A stretch of 64,000 bases of DNA, from the NCBI RefSeq assembly GCF_036320965.1, contig NC_092228.1, forward strand, positions 18,890,893 to 18,954,892. Reading direction: 5' to 3'. Positions 23,750 to 36,684 of the stretch are shown here, piece after piece (position 1 is the first letter of the stretch; every line of letters begins with the position of its first letter). The notes beneath the pieces are model-generated. The model was not told where the DNA came from. It saw only the letters and a program-made list of their open reading frames with translations, and did no database searches. The translations under genes and the position numbers were made by a program. Origin of the DNA: Panulirus ornatus (Eukaryota; Arthropoda; Malacostraca; Decapoda; Palinuridae).

Positions 23750-23935
23750 TTGTTCATAGTTTCCTGCCTTAGCAAGGTAGTGTCAGTAACAGATGAAGAA
23801 AAGACTCAATTGCTCAACTTTAATCTCTAGTTGTCATGTGTAATGGACTGAAACCACAGCCTCTTATCTACAACCAAGCCTCACAGACCTTTCTGTGGTT
23901 TCCTCCAGATGCTTCATATACTCTGTTCATACAAA
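23750..23935 (-). mobile_element. RTE-1 LINE, degenerate 3' UTR fragment
   Basis: Recognisable in reverse: TTTCCTGCCTTAGCAAGGTAG (terminal block), TCTAGTTGTCATGTGTAATG, GACTGAAACCACAG, and the CTTTCTGTGGTTT segment. The minisatellite is absent. Confidence 0.65.
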
Positions 23936-24450
23936 CCTAATATATCTAAACTATCCTTCCTTAAAGTGTATATTGTATAGCTTCCATTCTCTTACATTCT
24001 TCATTCATTCCATTTATTCCACTCAACCATATAAACCTATACCTTAAAAGCAAATGGAAGAATGCCACTTTTGTCCATGGCAATATGCCTATTCATGGGG
24101 ATCAATTTGCAGAATTGGAGTACCCAACCCCTTGGGCAAGGATGCCTAACCTGCTAAAGTGTGTTTTCCTTCATTTCTCCATAAAAAAAAAACATAATTC
24201 ACAATAACATATCATGAAGCTGCTAAAATACTATAAAAAATATTGTGAAGGTGCTGGGTCAAACCATTAATTCTTAATAATTTAATATGACCCAAAATTC
24301 CCTCATACTTGGTTCCCTTAACAGGTCTGATTCTCCACCTCTTTCTGTTAACCAAAAAATGACTTCTGAACACCTGAAAGGCTAATTCTTCCTAAAGAGA
24401 AGAGATGGCCAGTGACTAAGAGAAGTAAGAGAGCCCTGTTCTCTTTGGTG

Positions 24451-24515
24451 AACAATAATGTACATTACAGTAACATCCCAACAGAACAATAATGTACATT
24501 ACAGTAATATCCCAT
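24451..24515. repeat. Two-copy tandem repeat, 34 bp period
   Basis: AACAATAATGTACATTACAG occurs at 24451 and again at 24485, followed by TAACATCCCA and TAATATCCCA respectively. Confidence 0.9.
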
Positions 24516-24914
24516 TAATAAACTGTAGGTAAACCAACTGTATGTGTGTAGGGACAGGATAACCTTTTACAAAACAATACTTACTTCCGCCTGGACTAGA
24601 TAAAAAACTTACCTAGCATTTCAAAATCTGTATCATATACAAAAACAAGCTACTAAAAAATTCCACTAAAGAAAGCATTTAAGAGTAAAGAGGGGAAGGA
24701 GGGATGGGAAAAAAATTGCTTACTGGCTTTTTTTGTATGGAAAAATACTTTTTGACAAATTTAAAAACCTGTTGCCTTCCTAACATGAGTCAACCAATGA
24801 CAGTAAAGCCAAATGGAATCCATTTGTGAAACTCTGGAGCTTACAGTAGAAACAAAATGGGTAGTAGCATGGTCGCAAGAGTGTCTGGTGGTCTCAAGCA
24901 GTTCTAGACTCATG

Positions 24915-25432
24915 TAATGGTTGACAAAATTGATGGCAAAGTTCTACGGCCCTCAAAGAATAATTTCCTGCACTGAGAGGTTGCTCACATAGGTTACAAT
25001 GGAGGCAACCTTTCCGTTATTGTGGGCACATGCATTCAAGTTAAGCTGGACCATCAGGATGAGGTATTTGATAAGTGTATCAATGTTCTTTCTGACAAAT
25101 TAAGATGTAAGGAAGGACAGATAAAAAAGTGATCTCTAGAACAGTTGATTGTGGAATCCACACTAGCTTTCAAGGTGCCTAATGGATAGAGACTGATGAA
25201 TATCCCTCTCCTTTCAGATGCAAGTAATACCATTCAGTTCTTGATGAAAACTGAGAAATGAGCTTCCTGTGAAGAGGCATGGCATGAATCATACTCACAC
25301 AATGCCATCAGGCTGAAGGCAGTCAGAAAGAAGGTCTTGTGGGATATGGGTTCTGTGGTAAAAGTGCATCAGAAGGTACTGGATTGTAGATCTAAGACCT
25401 TCTTAAGGGATTATGTAGCTTAAAAAGAGGTA
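24915..25432 (+). pseudogene. Decayed open frame of unknown origin
   Basis: One plus-strand frame, starting at the ATG of TAATGGTTGAC, reads about 170 codons with only five stops (TGA, TGA, TAG, TGA, TAA). Each stop could arise by a single change from a sense codon. The peptide includes VDKIDGKVLRPSKNNFLH, VFDKCINVLSDKLRCKEGQI and IRLKAVRKKVLWDMGSVVK. I do not recognise the family. It lies just upstream of a Nimb-like LINE fragment in the same orientation, so it could be part of that element or a processed pseudogene. The low stop density in AT-rich DNA is suggestive only. Confidence 0.3.
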
Positions 25433-25539
25433 GAGCTTAATCCTACTGAAGGAAAAAGCTTGTCATTCAAGTGACTAATAAGATTAATTCCACACAACTG
25501 AAAGGGGTTCTTTAAGGTATGCCCCAAGCATAGGTGACC

Positions 25540-26640
25540 ATACGGCAGAGGTCATCTTGACTGACGTTAAGTCCCATATCTCTTCTACTAAACTTTTATT
25601 CCATCAATCATGGTATGACATCTCATGTATTGATGCCTGTTGCATCAAAGATAAATCAGTCTCCCCTTCTCACAAATCTAATTCTCATTTCATTTCCATT
25701 CATCAACTTTGCAAAGATGTTACTCTTACTGTCATGAATGCCTTCATACAGGAAAGTGTGCTGTTTTGTCTTCTACCAATAAATCTCTTTGTCCTTCACC
25801 AAAAACATCTCCAACAGATTGTTTAGTTTTATTCTAATCAACTTTTCCTCTACTTTTCAGACTTGATCAATGTACTGCTAACTCTTCCACTCTTAAAGTT
25901 GCTCCTTTCAGCACTTTATCACTATTTAACTATCTTGGATAACTTCACATCTAGTCCTCCCCCAGCCATCTCCTCCCAGTGAATTACAACTGTCTCCTAT
26001 GAACAAGGTTTTCCAATTACTATCCCAGCTATAGGTAAGCAAGGAATATGGTCCACATGGCAAGGTAGACTTCCTCTGAATTAGCTGTTTCCTCAGTCTA
26101 AAAACCTATGCTTTCCATTCTTGGCAACATGCCTTGGTGCTGCCCATCCCTGAGAATGGATATAATTCTAACCTTTCCATCCATTGTGTCACTACAACTA
26201 CTTCTGTCCTGAAAGTCCTTGAAACTTTTATTTGGCTATCTATCTATGTTTGTCCTAAAGCCCCTTTCTAAGAATGGGTACTGGAGTTATCCAGAACCTC
26301 CTTTCCAGTAGCTCCTGCTGCCTAAGGTTGTGCTAATTCCAGTAGCAGGTAAATGACAGACTCCTTTGGAATGAGGAGTTTTTCCAAGAGACTGTACTTT
26401 CAATGACAAAGCCTCGTTAAGGTGACTTTTTATTTGTGGTGTGACCTAATGCAGGCAAAGTCTGGTAACACCACATCTTTTTCCCTTCTTTAAAATCACA
26501 GTACAGCCTTTGCAGTGCAACACCTTCCAATGATTTTTCCTATGTGGCTTACCACTGGACTGCCTCTCTCAAGGATTTTAGTCCATCTTCTGTCATGGCA
26601 CTTGACATCTCCAAACCATTTGACAAGATGTCGTACAACT
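25540..26640 (+). mobile_element. I/Nimb-like LINE fragment, old
   Basis: Plus-strand frames give SWYDISCIDACCIKDKSV then HFISIHQLCKD and VMNAFIQESVL, the linker between endonuclease and RT in I/Nimb-type elements. Further on come HSWQHALVLPIPENGYNSN with TTTSVLKVLETF, and at 26530-26640 the segment VMALDISKPFDKM. The same order is seen better preserved on the minus strand at 55065-56840 (WKQALIPPIPKKGDYSDPSDY, SKVFESLLN, VVALDISKTFDRV). There are multiple frameshifts and stops. Confidence 0.6.
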
Positions 26641-27545
26641 GAGAGGATGTTTAGCACTAATGTGCAAATAAATCTAATGCAATAAAGTTGTAAGTATAAC
26701 ATATAAAATGGCTATCTATGGTCGGCACTCAATACACTACAGATCTTAATCCTTCTTTCAGAACTGCCATCTGTATTTCAATGGTAATAATATCATTATC
26801 ATACAGTTGCTAACACTAAAAGAGAATAGTATACATCAAGAGCCAACATCACTTGCTATCATTATCTAATCAGAGAAACTGTTCCCTCCACATTCTTATG
26901 CAATACTCCCTGCCATATCTATGTACCTAGCTATGACTTAAGTGCCTGCAACTCAAATGGAAGACATCATTGCTCATCTAAACAGACCAATGACTGGAAA
27001 CATCCATGACAAACAAGAAATACAACTTACAAAAACAGATAATGCAAATACAGGAGCAATCACAGGAGGAATAATCTGGGCTTCTCTTCATGTAAAAATT
27101 CAACATCTAATGCTGGATCCAGGTGATTCCATTTCACTGCTGCCATGCTTCTTCTAAATGGCTAACATTCCTGCCACAAGAGAATGAAAATACTCTCCTA
27201 CTGCTTTAAAAAAAAGGGGAAAAAAGGCTTTGTTTCTGACTAAACAGCCATCTACTTCGTTATCTTTATATCACCAATGAAAACTGTTATGGAAGCTCAG
27301 CAACATTTACCTTCATAAGTTATGCCTCTTCCTTGTCCTTTGCAGATACCAAAGTGAAATCTAATTATGTGACACAAACTGAAGCCGTTCTTTTTCATAT
27401 ATATTGGATATCTTAGGATAATGTTTCCATCTTTTAATGGAGTTTGTTTCACAAAAAGTCTAATGTTTGCAAATTCTATGAAACCTGTCTCCAAAATAAA
27501 CTGTCCCAACAGTGTCCATAAAAAGCCTTATCTGCCTCCCCTATA
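26641..27545. other. No gene recognised
   Basis: AT-rich with a 71-codon frame at 26942-27157 without recognisable features. Confidence 0.4.
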
Positions 27546-27549
27546 CATT

Positions 27550-27740
27550 TTCAAGGGCGATGCCACACTTGCATTCTATTACTCTGTCATCTCTCCTTTG
27601 GCCTTGATTACCATCTGCAGACATCTGGGCATGGAATTAACAAGGTTCCTGTAGCACTTTAAGTCCATGTTTTGGTTTCACAGGGTCTTGATCTCCTGAA
27701 TGTGGGTGGTGAGGTATTGCAGAAAGCAGCCGCCTGATTG
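27550..27740 (-). mobile_element. Tc1-type transposase, C-terminal remnant
   Basis: On the minus strand one frame reads QYLTTHIQEIKTL, stop, NQNMDLKCYRNLVNSMPRCL then QMVIKAKGEMTE and two stops. This matches the C terminus of Tc1-type transposases, which end with L-x-x-LV-x-SMPRR-x-x-x-VI-x-AKG-G-x-T-x-Y. Only the C-terminal part is visible and no terminal inverted repeats were found, so it is a fragment. Confidence 0.55.
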
Positions 27741-30700
27741 TGCATTTTGAGTGCCCTCTGCACTTCGACATTTCAAATGTATCCACATTTTCTACCTTCA
27801 AAAGTGAGAATTCAGGCTTTCTCCTCCTTCAAAAGGTAAAAGCTAACCACCCTGAAGCCCCGATGAAAGAAATATAGTGCCCATAAGTGAAATTCCCAAA
27901 ATGCAGTTGCAGGCTGAAAGAGCAAAGAAAGAACAATGTTCCCTCAGCAACCATATGTACAATGATTTCACCATGAGAGCATCATATGCATGTACCAACT
28001 ATAAACTCCATCCATGTATAGCCTCTAAAAGTACATGGTGGGGAGGACAAGGCTTTTGCAGACATCATACTGACAATTCTACATACATGACTAGTTGCAG
28101 CTATTTTATGTTTTCTGATATCCTATTGGACCAGCAACAAAACTGACACTTTTATTTACCATGTGATGATAACACAATTTCATTTATTCAAGTCACACTA
28201 TGATAAGGCTAAACTAACTCACAATGCTCACATTTCTGTTTGGTTGATAACATTATTATTCTCTGCTGCTATGTGTAATGCACAGATGACTATCTTAAGC
28301 TTATCTGGAAAAGTTTAAGCTAAGCTTTCTATTTATCAATTCTGTGCAGCACCTGGCAACCCTATCCCCTCCCCCAAGGGAGGTAAGAGAAATGGAAAAA
28401 CGAATGTCTGATTTTTTTTAAATATAAGCTTTAGAAAATATAAAATACAACTTAATAATCATGAAACAATGACAAAATGAAAATGAAAAATATAAACTCA
28501 CCTAAAGGCTGTAGAAAGTTAACAACAGCCCAAATGGTGGTAATGGGTAACTGATATAGCTGCATACATGTTTACATTCTGTCCACTGACAAAACCAGCA
28601 TATCTAGAATCCCATGGGGTCACCAATGCATGTGTACACTACCACTGTTTGAATACCTGATACACATCACCTAAAGTGGAAAGAAAGAGGCACAGACAAA
28701 GGGCTGAATCAACCAAGGAGTTGCCACCTGATCTCTTCTAAGACCAACTCCCTTTAGGTGTGCATCAATGTTTGACTTGGAAGCCATTCGTCAGTGAATG
28801 AGAAGTAGGACCTTGTAGCTCTAAGAGTACAGTACATATTCCTGAGGTGGAAAAAAATGTATAAAATGAATGATGCATCAAATTGGGCTGATCCACATAT
28901 GAGAACTCCAACATCAGATGTCTTGATGTTCAATGAAATGTAGACTGAATGAAGATCAATGTTTGGCATCTTTGTCTCCTCCTTGTGGACAGGATGACCC
29001 TTTATGAAGTCTATAAATTCAGTAATACGGATGGGACTTCCATGTATCCAACAGAAATCCTTTGCGTTACAAAGCTTGTATAGTAATGGACTCTTTAACT
29101 CCTTTGGTATTCCCTCAAACAAAATGAACAGATTAGTTTTTAATAATGTCTGATTAACTATTTCTCTGTATTTAAAGCAACTTCTAAAATAATGAAAACT
29201 GCAAGAATGTGGATTAAGGTAGTCTCTCTCAAAACAAATACCTTAACCAGACCTCTCTCATAGTAAAAGAAAAATTTTACCTCATCACTTTGAATCCAAT
29301 TGCCCTTTTACTTCCATGAAGTGAAACTGGTCCAGATGACATCTTACATAGCCTGTCACAGATACGGCACTTGATCCAACAGAAGCTGGTAACCATCTAA
29401 CTACCAAACAACAAAAGTATAAACAGTTAGGTCTGTCTATGTACTCTGCCCATGCAATGGACTGAAGCCCAGGCCAGTAGACATAAGTCAGCAAAGTAGC
29501 CAACTACACCTATGAGGTACATTTTGGAAGGATATTGTAGAGGCACACAGATAGATGAGGTTAGCATTCCAAAATCAGGCGACAGTGAAGGGAAAGTAAG
29601 ATGATTCCCTACAGACTTACTGATTCCCGTGGAGAAGCATTTTAAGGTTGCGAGAGACCTAAAGAGGCATCCCTGCTTCCATTCTGAAAAGTGATATACA
29701 CATAGTACCAATCTGTGTGCAGCTGAGCTCCATGGACCTTGTTAGTTATACTGCTGAGGAGAGTGTACTTTAGCCCTTCTATGCTGCGTGAGTTGGACAA
29801 ATATTCCATCTCTATCCCTATGAGTGGCAATCCATACAGCTAAACCATGGAGGAAAAATCCAATCCTTGCTCTGCTCCTACTTCTGGTCCTACTTTTAGA
29901 AGTGATAATACATGTGAGGATGATTACAAGCCCTCTCACTCACACCACTCTTGGTCAATTTCTTTGACATAGAGGAGATACATTGATGGTATTCCTTCCC
30001 TCCTGTCTAAGATGAAAAACACAGATAAATAGGTGCAATATGAAGACAATTCCAGAGACTATTGAAATGGTAAGTGCAGAGCAGAGAACTGATTGGTTGT
30101 ATTCATTTGTATATGTTCCAGCTTTGGATTTGTGATGTAAGCCCTCTTCCAAAGGGAGATTAAAGAATGTACTGTTTCATAAAAGGTGAATCTGACCTTA
30201 CAGCTAGGAACTGGATCATCCTCAGGCCATCAATGTGATATCCTGATATTTACCCATAAAGAGAACAGGGAGCTCTTAATCTCTTTTGTTCACTGGCTGA
30301 TCAGTGTTAGGAAAAAATTCAGTCAAGGATCATAAAGTCATATAATCTAACTTTCAGATATGTAATTTTTGGCAATTTTGAAACCTATGGTTGATAAAGG
30401 GATTCATTCAGTAGTATCAGAGAAAAAATACAGAATAAATGACATATTTTAAATGATTTTGAAACACAGTCACCATGACAAATTTTTTCCTTAGCATAAA
30501 TCTTATGATACTGTAATGCCTAACATTGTTTACATATTACATATATAGATTGAACACAGATCTGACCACTGACTTGTGACTTCCAAATCTGGTAAACAAG
30601 GTGATTCTCTATTCAACTGACATAAAATTAAAGTTATTTACAGATAGTGAATAATAGAATATTAACAAGCTATGGAGAAATAACTGTTTCAATGTGACAG

Positions 30701-31959
30701 TTAAAAAACAATGACATTAAGGATATAAGAGAAACAAAACACCCACCACCATTAAAATATTACATGCAAAATCTAGAATATACACCTACCCTACAGACAC
30801 CCGTAACCTAGGTGTCAAGCATACTGTGCTGCATGCAAAAAAAGTTAGTATAAGAGATTAGTAGAGTTCCATGCTAAAAAATGAACAAATAAACATAACC
30901 CATATAATTATGCTATAATACATTCAATATGAATCTTATAAAACAAAAACTATCAAATTTCTATATTACCTGTTTCCAAATATGGAACACTATTTCTCTT
31001 AATCTAACAACTGTAGCCTCTTCCTTATATCTTCCTGATTGTAAAAATCCATAAATAAATGGATGCAACAATAAATTATGTGATTCATTCTCCAAAATAT
31101 ACACACACACAGTAGCACCAAGGAGCTATAACCCAAGAGATTTACAGGAGGTGATGTGGAGGAGCCCTTATAATAGACATCAGTTGATAAGGAAAGTTAA
31201 GAAAAACGAAATCAGAAAAGCAAAGAAACAAATGCCTTAGAGAGTGATTCTAGAGGGATGCTGTAAATAAGATGAAGACTAGCACACGAGGACAACACAC
31301 TGGCCTTTCCTTACTTACATATTTAAGTAAAAACTACACTTTGTTTAATCCTGAGGGATTCACCAACAACACTGTGCTTATGTATGAAACATGTAAAATA
31401 TGAAGCCAAGTTCGGGAAAGAAAGGACACCCTTTGATATCTCCCCTATACATGGCACATACACTCATCCATCAATGTCAATGTGTCCAATATAATATTTC
31501 TTATATATTCATATCTTAAACACCACCAGTGTGCCTGTGATCCTGTTCTCATACCAAGAGCTGTAAGGCATGTCAACCTCCAGCCCACTCTCAAAAGCAG
31601 TCCAAGCCAACACAAATACTCTATATGTAATACATCTTTCTGGGTAGTCTTTCATACTCTTGAATGCAAATTCATCATTTCATAAATGGAGAAAAAATAC
31701 ATAAATGTGCATGTGAACACTGCAGCCAATACCAAGGTTTAAGGGTTAAGCAGGCCTATAAACATGTAAAAAAACAGAAGTTTAAAGGAGTGTCAAAGTA
31801 TAACATTTACTTTTTCCTTTTCGCCTTAGAAATATTTTCTATGGAGTTTCTGTTTTGCTCAGGAAGCTAGCCATGTCCACCAGGTGGGACAAAAGGTCAA
31901 TGAGTGCAGCAATTTATATGTGTCTCTGTGAGGTGACTGCAACACAATTTAGGAGTAAG
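27741..31959. other. Long stretch, no gene recognised
   Basis: About 4.2 kb without a confident gene or element. Minus-strand frames at 28754-29122 (122 codons), 29427-29711 (94 codons) and 29742-29939 are open but have no domain I recognise and no paired splice sites I trust. The C-terminal exon of the DOCK gene should lie somewhere between here and 38783 but could not be identified. Confidence 0.4.
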
Positions 31960-32930
31960 CATTAGTTGTCCTCATCATGGAAGTTGCAACTTGGGCATGC
32001 AGGGTCTTGAATTGGTATTTGTAATGTTGGAGACATGGAGATATATATTTTGTCAGTGTTATTTCTGTTGGGAGTGAGGAGACTTGTGAATATAAGCTTT
32101 TGAAGTATACAGCAGGGGTAACTTTTTTTTCTATTTGGGGTTGATGGTTTATGGAGTGGTTTGGATGGGATGGAACTAGTGCTCAAGCAAAGAACTGAGT
32201 ACTGAGCTACTTGAGGTGCGATTATATTCGCAAGATTTTTGTTTCACTGTGTAGGTGTCTAGCACTTGTGGTTACTATGCAGCTGAATGCATTACTTAGT
32301 GTGGTGTGAAGATTTGTTATATTCCCTTCTGACAAGGTGGAGGACCAGGCAAGGGAGGCATAATTTAGGGTGAACTGGATGACCTGTCCAATACTAGAGT
32401 CAGTTAGTGTTCTGCTTTTGTGTTGGTAAAGGGATGGAAAGTTGTATGCATCTTTTGTAATGCTAAGAATAGTTAGTGATGGGAGGGTGCAGGTTGGATT
32501 GATGTCTGTTTGGGGTCAAAATGGTGGATGAATGAACCATTAATCCAATTGTGTAATGTAGCATTACTTGTTTGTTTTGCTCCTGTGGTGTGAAGGTGAT
32601 GTGATATTTGCATATGAGAAGACCTTCATGCTGTACTCTGCAGGTTGTACTAGGAGATCATTAAGGAAAAGATTGAAGAGGGTTGCAGAAAGAACAGCCC
32701 CTTGGGGAACTCAACTAAAGAGCTTAAGGGTTTCAAAGGTAAAGCCTTTGTGAGTGACTGTGGCTTGGTGGTTAACAATGGATATGGCCTATCATCTTTT
32801 GTCATTCTTGTGGAGGGTGGTGTCTAGCCAATTCTGAACAGACAGGTATGCAATGGTTAGGTGAGACAGAGAAGGTAAAGGAAGAAGGAGCAGGGGGATA
32901 CTGATTTTTTGATAGGGGACACCATTAAAT
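31960..32930 (-). mobile_element. CR1/Jockey-like LINE fragment (RT palm region)
   Basis: Minus-strand translation of 32600-32860 gives VQNWLDTTLHKND followed by FETLKLFS, stop, VPQGAVLSATLFNLFLNDL and VFSYA. These correspond to the RT motif B region (GVPQG-x-VLSP-x-LFN-x-Y-x-x-DL) and the start of motif C (YADD, here YAN). Frameshifted C-terminal debris continues to about 31960. It differs from both RTE lineages and from the Nimb-like element. Confidence 0.65.
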
Positions 32931-32961
32931 TCCTGGGAATACTGATGGATGGTTCATTCAT

Positions 32962-34943
32962 ACAAGGGAGAATGATTTGGTAAACAGAGAAGAGGTAGTA
33001 AAAGCTTTGTGGAAGATGAAAGCCGGCAAGGCAGCGGGTTTGGATGGTATTGCAGTGGAATACATTAAAAAAGGGGTGACTGTGTTGTTGACTGGTTGGT
33101 AAGGATATCTAATGTACGTACGACTCATGATGAGGTGCCTGAGGATTGGCGGAATGCATGCATAGTGCCATTGTACAAAGGCAAAGGGGATAAAGGTGAG
33201 TGCTCAAATTACAGAGGTATAAGTTTGTTGAGTATTCCTGAGAAATTAGATGGGAGGGTATTGATTGAGAGGGTGAAGGCATGTACAGAGCATCAGATTG
33301 GGGAAGAGCAGTGTGGTTTCAGAAGTGGTAGAGGATGTGTGGATCAGGTGCTTGCATTGAAGAATGTATGTGAGAAATACTTAGAAAAGCAAATGGACTT
33401 CTATGCATTTATGGATCTGGAGAAGGCATACGATAGAGTTGATAGAGATGCACTGTGGAAGGTATTAAGAATATATGGTGTGGGAGTCAAGTTGTTAGAA
33501 GCAGTGAAAAGCTTTTATCGAGGATGTAAAGCATGCGTACGAGTAGGAAGAGGGGAAAGTGATTGGTTCTCAGTGAATGTTGGTTTGCGGCAAGGGTGCG
33601 TGATGTTTCCATGGTTGTTTAATTTGTTTATGGATGGGGTTGTTAAGGAGGTGAAAGCAAGAGTTTTGGAGAGAGGGGCAAGTATGCAGTCTGTTATGGA
33701 TGAGAGAGCTTGGGAAGTGAGACGGTTGTTGTTCGCTGATGATACAGCGCTGGTGGCTGATTCGGGTGAGAAACTGCAGAAACTTGTGACTGAGTTTGGT
33801 AAAGTGTGTGAAAGAAGAAAGCTGAGAGTAAATGTGAATAAGAGCAAGGTTATTAGATACAGTAGAGTTGAGGGACAAGTCAACTGGGAGGTATGTTTGA
33901 ATGGAGAAAAACTGGAGGAAGTGAAGTGTTTTAGATATCTGGAGTGGATTTGGCAGCGGATGGAACCATGGAAGCGAAAGTGAATCATAGGGTGGGGGAA
34001 GGGGCGAAAGTTCTGGGAGCGTTGAAAAATGTGTGGAGGGCGAGAACATTATCTCGGAAAGCAAAATTGGGTATGTTTGAGGGAATAGTGGTTCCAACAA
34101 TGTTATATGGTTGCGAGGCATGGGCTATAGATAAAGCTGTGTAGAGGAGGGTGGATGTGTTGGAAATGAGATATTTGAGGACAATATGTGGTGTGAGGTG
34201 GTTTGATCGAGTAAGTAATGAAAGAGTAAGAGAGATGTGTGGTAATAAAAAGAGTGTGGTTGAGAGAGCAGAAGAGGGTGTTTTGAAATGGTTTGGTCAC
34301 ATGAACAGAATGAGTGAGGAAAGATTGACCAAGAGGATATATTTGTCAGAGGTGGAGGGAACGAGGAGAAGTGGGAGACCAAATTGGAGGTGAGTGATCG
34401 GGGCCTGAACATGCAGGAAGGTGAAAGGTGTGCAAGGAATAGAGTGAATTGGAACGATGTGGTATACCGGGGTCGAAGTGCTGTCAATGGATTGAACCAG
34501 GGCATGTGAAGAGTCTGGGGTAAACCATGGAAAGTTTTGTGGGGCCTGGATGAGGAAAAGGAGCTGTGGTTTCAGTGCATTATTACATGACAGCTAGAGA
34601 CTGAGTGTGAACGAATGTGGCCTTTGTTGTCTTTTCCTAGCGCTACCTCACGCACATGCAAGGGAGGGGGTTGTTATTTCATGTGTGGTGGGGTGGTAAT
34701 GGGATTGAATAAAAGCAGACAGTATGATTTATATACATGTGTATATATGTATATGTCTGTGTGTATATATATATATGTATACGTTGATACGTTGAGATGT
34801 ATAGGTATGTATATTTGCGTGTGTGGACTTGTATGTATATACATGTGTATGTGGGTGGGTTGGGCCATTCTTTCGTCTGTCTCCTTGCGCTACCTCGCTA
34901 ACGCGGGAGACAGCGACAAAAGTAAAATAAATAAATAAACACA
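32962..34943 (+). mobile_element. RTE-1 LINE, 3' half with tail
   Basis: Runs from GGGAGAATGATTTGGTAAAC (equivalent to about 59650 in the best copy) through the RT, C-terminal region, full-length 3' UTR with minisatellite (34700-34850), terminal block CCTTGCGCTACCTCGCTAAC and an (AATA)n tail at 34920-34943. Sequence identity to the best copy is high. The neighbouring minus-strand piece (34945-36978) covers exactly the other half of the element. Confidence 0.85.
33096..33983 (+). pseudogene. RTE-1 reverse transcriptase remnant
   Basis: A 295-codon open frame carries the RT fingers (EDWRNACIVPLYKGKGDKGE), the QCGFRSGRGCVDQ motif, motif A (FMDLEKAYDRVD), motif B (GLRQGCVMFPWLFN), motif C FADD (LLFADDTALVADS) and the NVNKSKV motif. 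Compared with the 58272-61052 copy, a G is missing near 33075, which puts the upstream sequence out of frame. A codon is lost in the YVAFMD stretch (YAFMD here). A G is missing near 33942, shifting the frame before the C-terminal region, and a TAG occurs at 34141. All catalytic aspartates survive, but the protein would be incomplete at both ends. Confidence 0.85.
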
Positions 34944-35210
34944 TTCAACAAACCTTCAAAATACTCACTCCATCTCCTTCTCACATCACCACTATGTGTT
35001 ATTACCTCCCCATTAGCCCCCTTCACCAATGTTCCCATTTGTTCTCTTGTCTTATGCACTTTATTTACCTCCTTCCAAAACATCTTTTTATTCTCCCGAA
35101 ATTTTAATGATACTCTCTCACCACAACTCTCGTTTGCCCTCTTTCTTACCTCTCGCACCTTTCTCTTGACCTCCTGCCTCTTTCTTTTATACGTCTCCCA
35201 GTCATTTGCA

Positions 35211-36119
35211 CTATTTTCTTCCAAATGCCTTTCTCTTCTCTTTCACTAATAATCTTACTTCTTCATCCCACCACTCACTACCCTTTCTAATCTGCCCACC
35301 TCCCACACTTCTCATGCCACAAGCATCTTTTGCGCAAGCCATCACTGCTTCCCTAAATACATCCCATTCCTCCCCCACACCCCTTCCGTCCTTTGCTTTC
35401 ACCTTTTTCCATTCTGCACTCAGTCTCTCCTGGTACTTCCTCACACAAGTCTCCTTCCCAAGCTCACTTACTCTCACCACTCTCTTCACCCCAACATTCT
35501 CTCTTCTTTTCTGAAAACCTCTACAAATCTTTACCTTCGCCTCCAAAAGATAATGATCAGACATCCCTCCAGTTGCACCTCTCACCACATTAACATCCAA
35601 AAGTCTCTCTTTCACGTGCCTGTCAATTAACACATAATCCAATAATGCCCTCTGGCCATCTCTCCTACTTACATAGGTATACTTATGTATATCTCTCTTT
35701 TTAAACCAGGTATTCCCAATCACCAGTCCTTTTTCAGCACACAAATCTACAAGCTTTTTACCATTTCTATTTACAACACTGAACGCCCCATGTTCAACAA
35801 TTACTCCCTCTACTGCCACATTACTCACCTTTCCATTCAAATCATCCATTACTATAACCCAGTCTCGTGCATCAAAACTACTAACACACTCACTCAGCTG
35901 CTCCCAAAACACTTGCCTCTCATGATCTTTCTTCTCATGCCCAGGTTCATAGGCACCAATAATCACCCATCTCTCTCCATCCACTTTCAGTTTTACCCAT
36001 ATCAATCTAGAGTTTACTTTCTTACACTCTATCACATACTTCCACCACTCCTGTTTCAGGAGTAGTGCTACTCCTTCCCTTGCTCTTATACTCTCACCAA
36101 CCCCTGACTTTGCTCTCAA
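35211..36119 (-). pseudogene. RTE-1 endonuclease and linker remnant
   Basis: A 302-codon open frame encodes an APE-type endonuclease lacking its first residues: IGAYEPGHEKKDHE, VMDDLNGKVS (the GDLN motif altered to DDLN), LLDYVLIDRHVKERLL and MSDHYLLEAKV with the catalytic SDH. A basic linker up to KEKRKAFGRK follows. The N-terminal SETKL glutamate lies in the second overlapping frame, 36094-36747 (217 codons), because of the tandem duplication. The change of the conserved Gly in GDLN and the duplication make it non-functional. Confidence 0.8.
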
Positions 36120-36684
36120 AACATTCCCAAACCACTCTCCCCAAAAGTCTCTCTTTCACGTGCCTGTCAATTAACACATAATCCAATAATGCCCTCTGGC
36201 CATCTCTCCTACTTACATAGGTATACTTATGTATATCTCTCTTTTTAAACCAGGTATTCCCAATCACCAGTCCTTTTTCAGCACACAAATCTACAAGCTT
36301 TTTACCATTTCTATTTACAACACTGAACGCCCCATGTTCAACAATTACTCCCTCTACTGCCACATTACTCACCTTTCCATTCAAATCATCCATTACCATA
36401 ACCCAGTCTCGTGCATCAAAACTACTAACACACTCACTCAGCTGCTCCCAAAACACTTGCCTCTCATGATCTTTCTTCTCATGCCCAGGTTCATAGGTAC
36501 CAATAATCACCCATCTCTCTCCATCCACTTTCAGTTTTACCCATATTAATCGAGAATTTACTTTCTTACATTCTATCACATACTCCCACAACTCCTGTTT
36601 CAGGAGTATTGCTACTCCTTCCCTTGCTCTTGTCCTCTCACTAACCCCTGACTTTACTCCCCAGACATTCCCAAACCACTCTTC
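35597..36684. repeat. Tandem duplication of an RTE endonuclease segment (544 bp period)
   Basis: CCAAAAGTCTCTCTTTCACG at 35597 recurs at 36141, and the two copies align over about 540 bp. The first ~400 bp differ at only a few positions (for example 35853 T versus 36397 C). The last ~150 bp differ at many more positions. Both copies share private changes absent from the best copy, such as DDLN for GDLN. Confidence 0.85.

Noticed and set aside
28754..29122. 122-codon minus-strand ORF and neighbouring frames to 29939
   Set aside because: No recognisable motif, no compatible splice sites and no repeat relationship. Length is within expectation for a 64 kb window.
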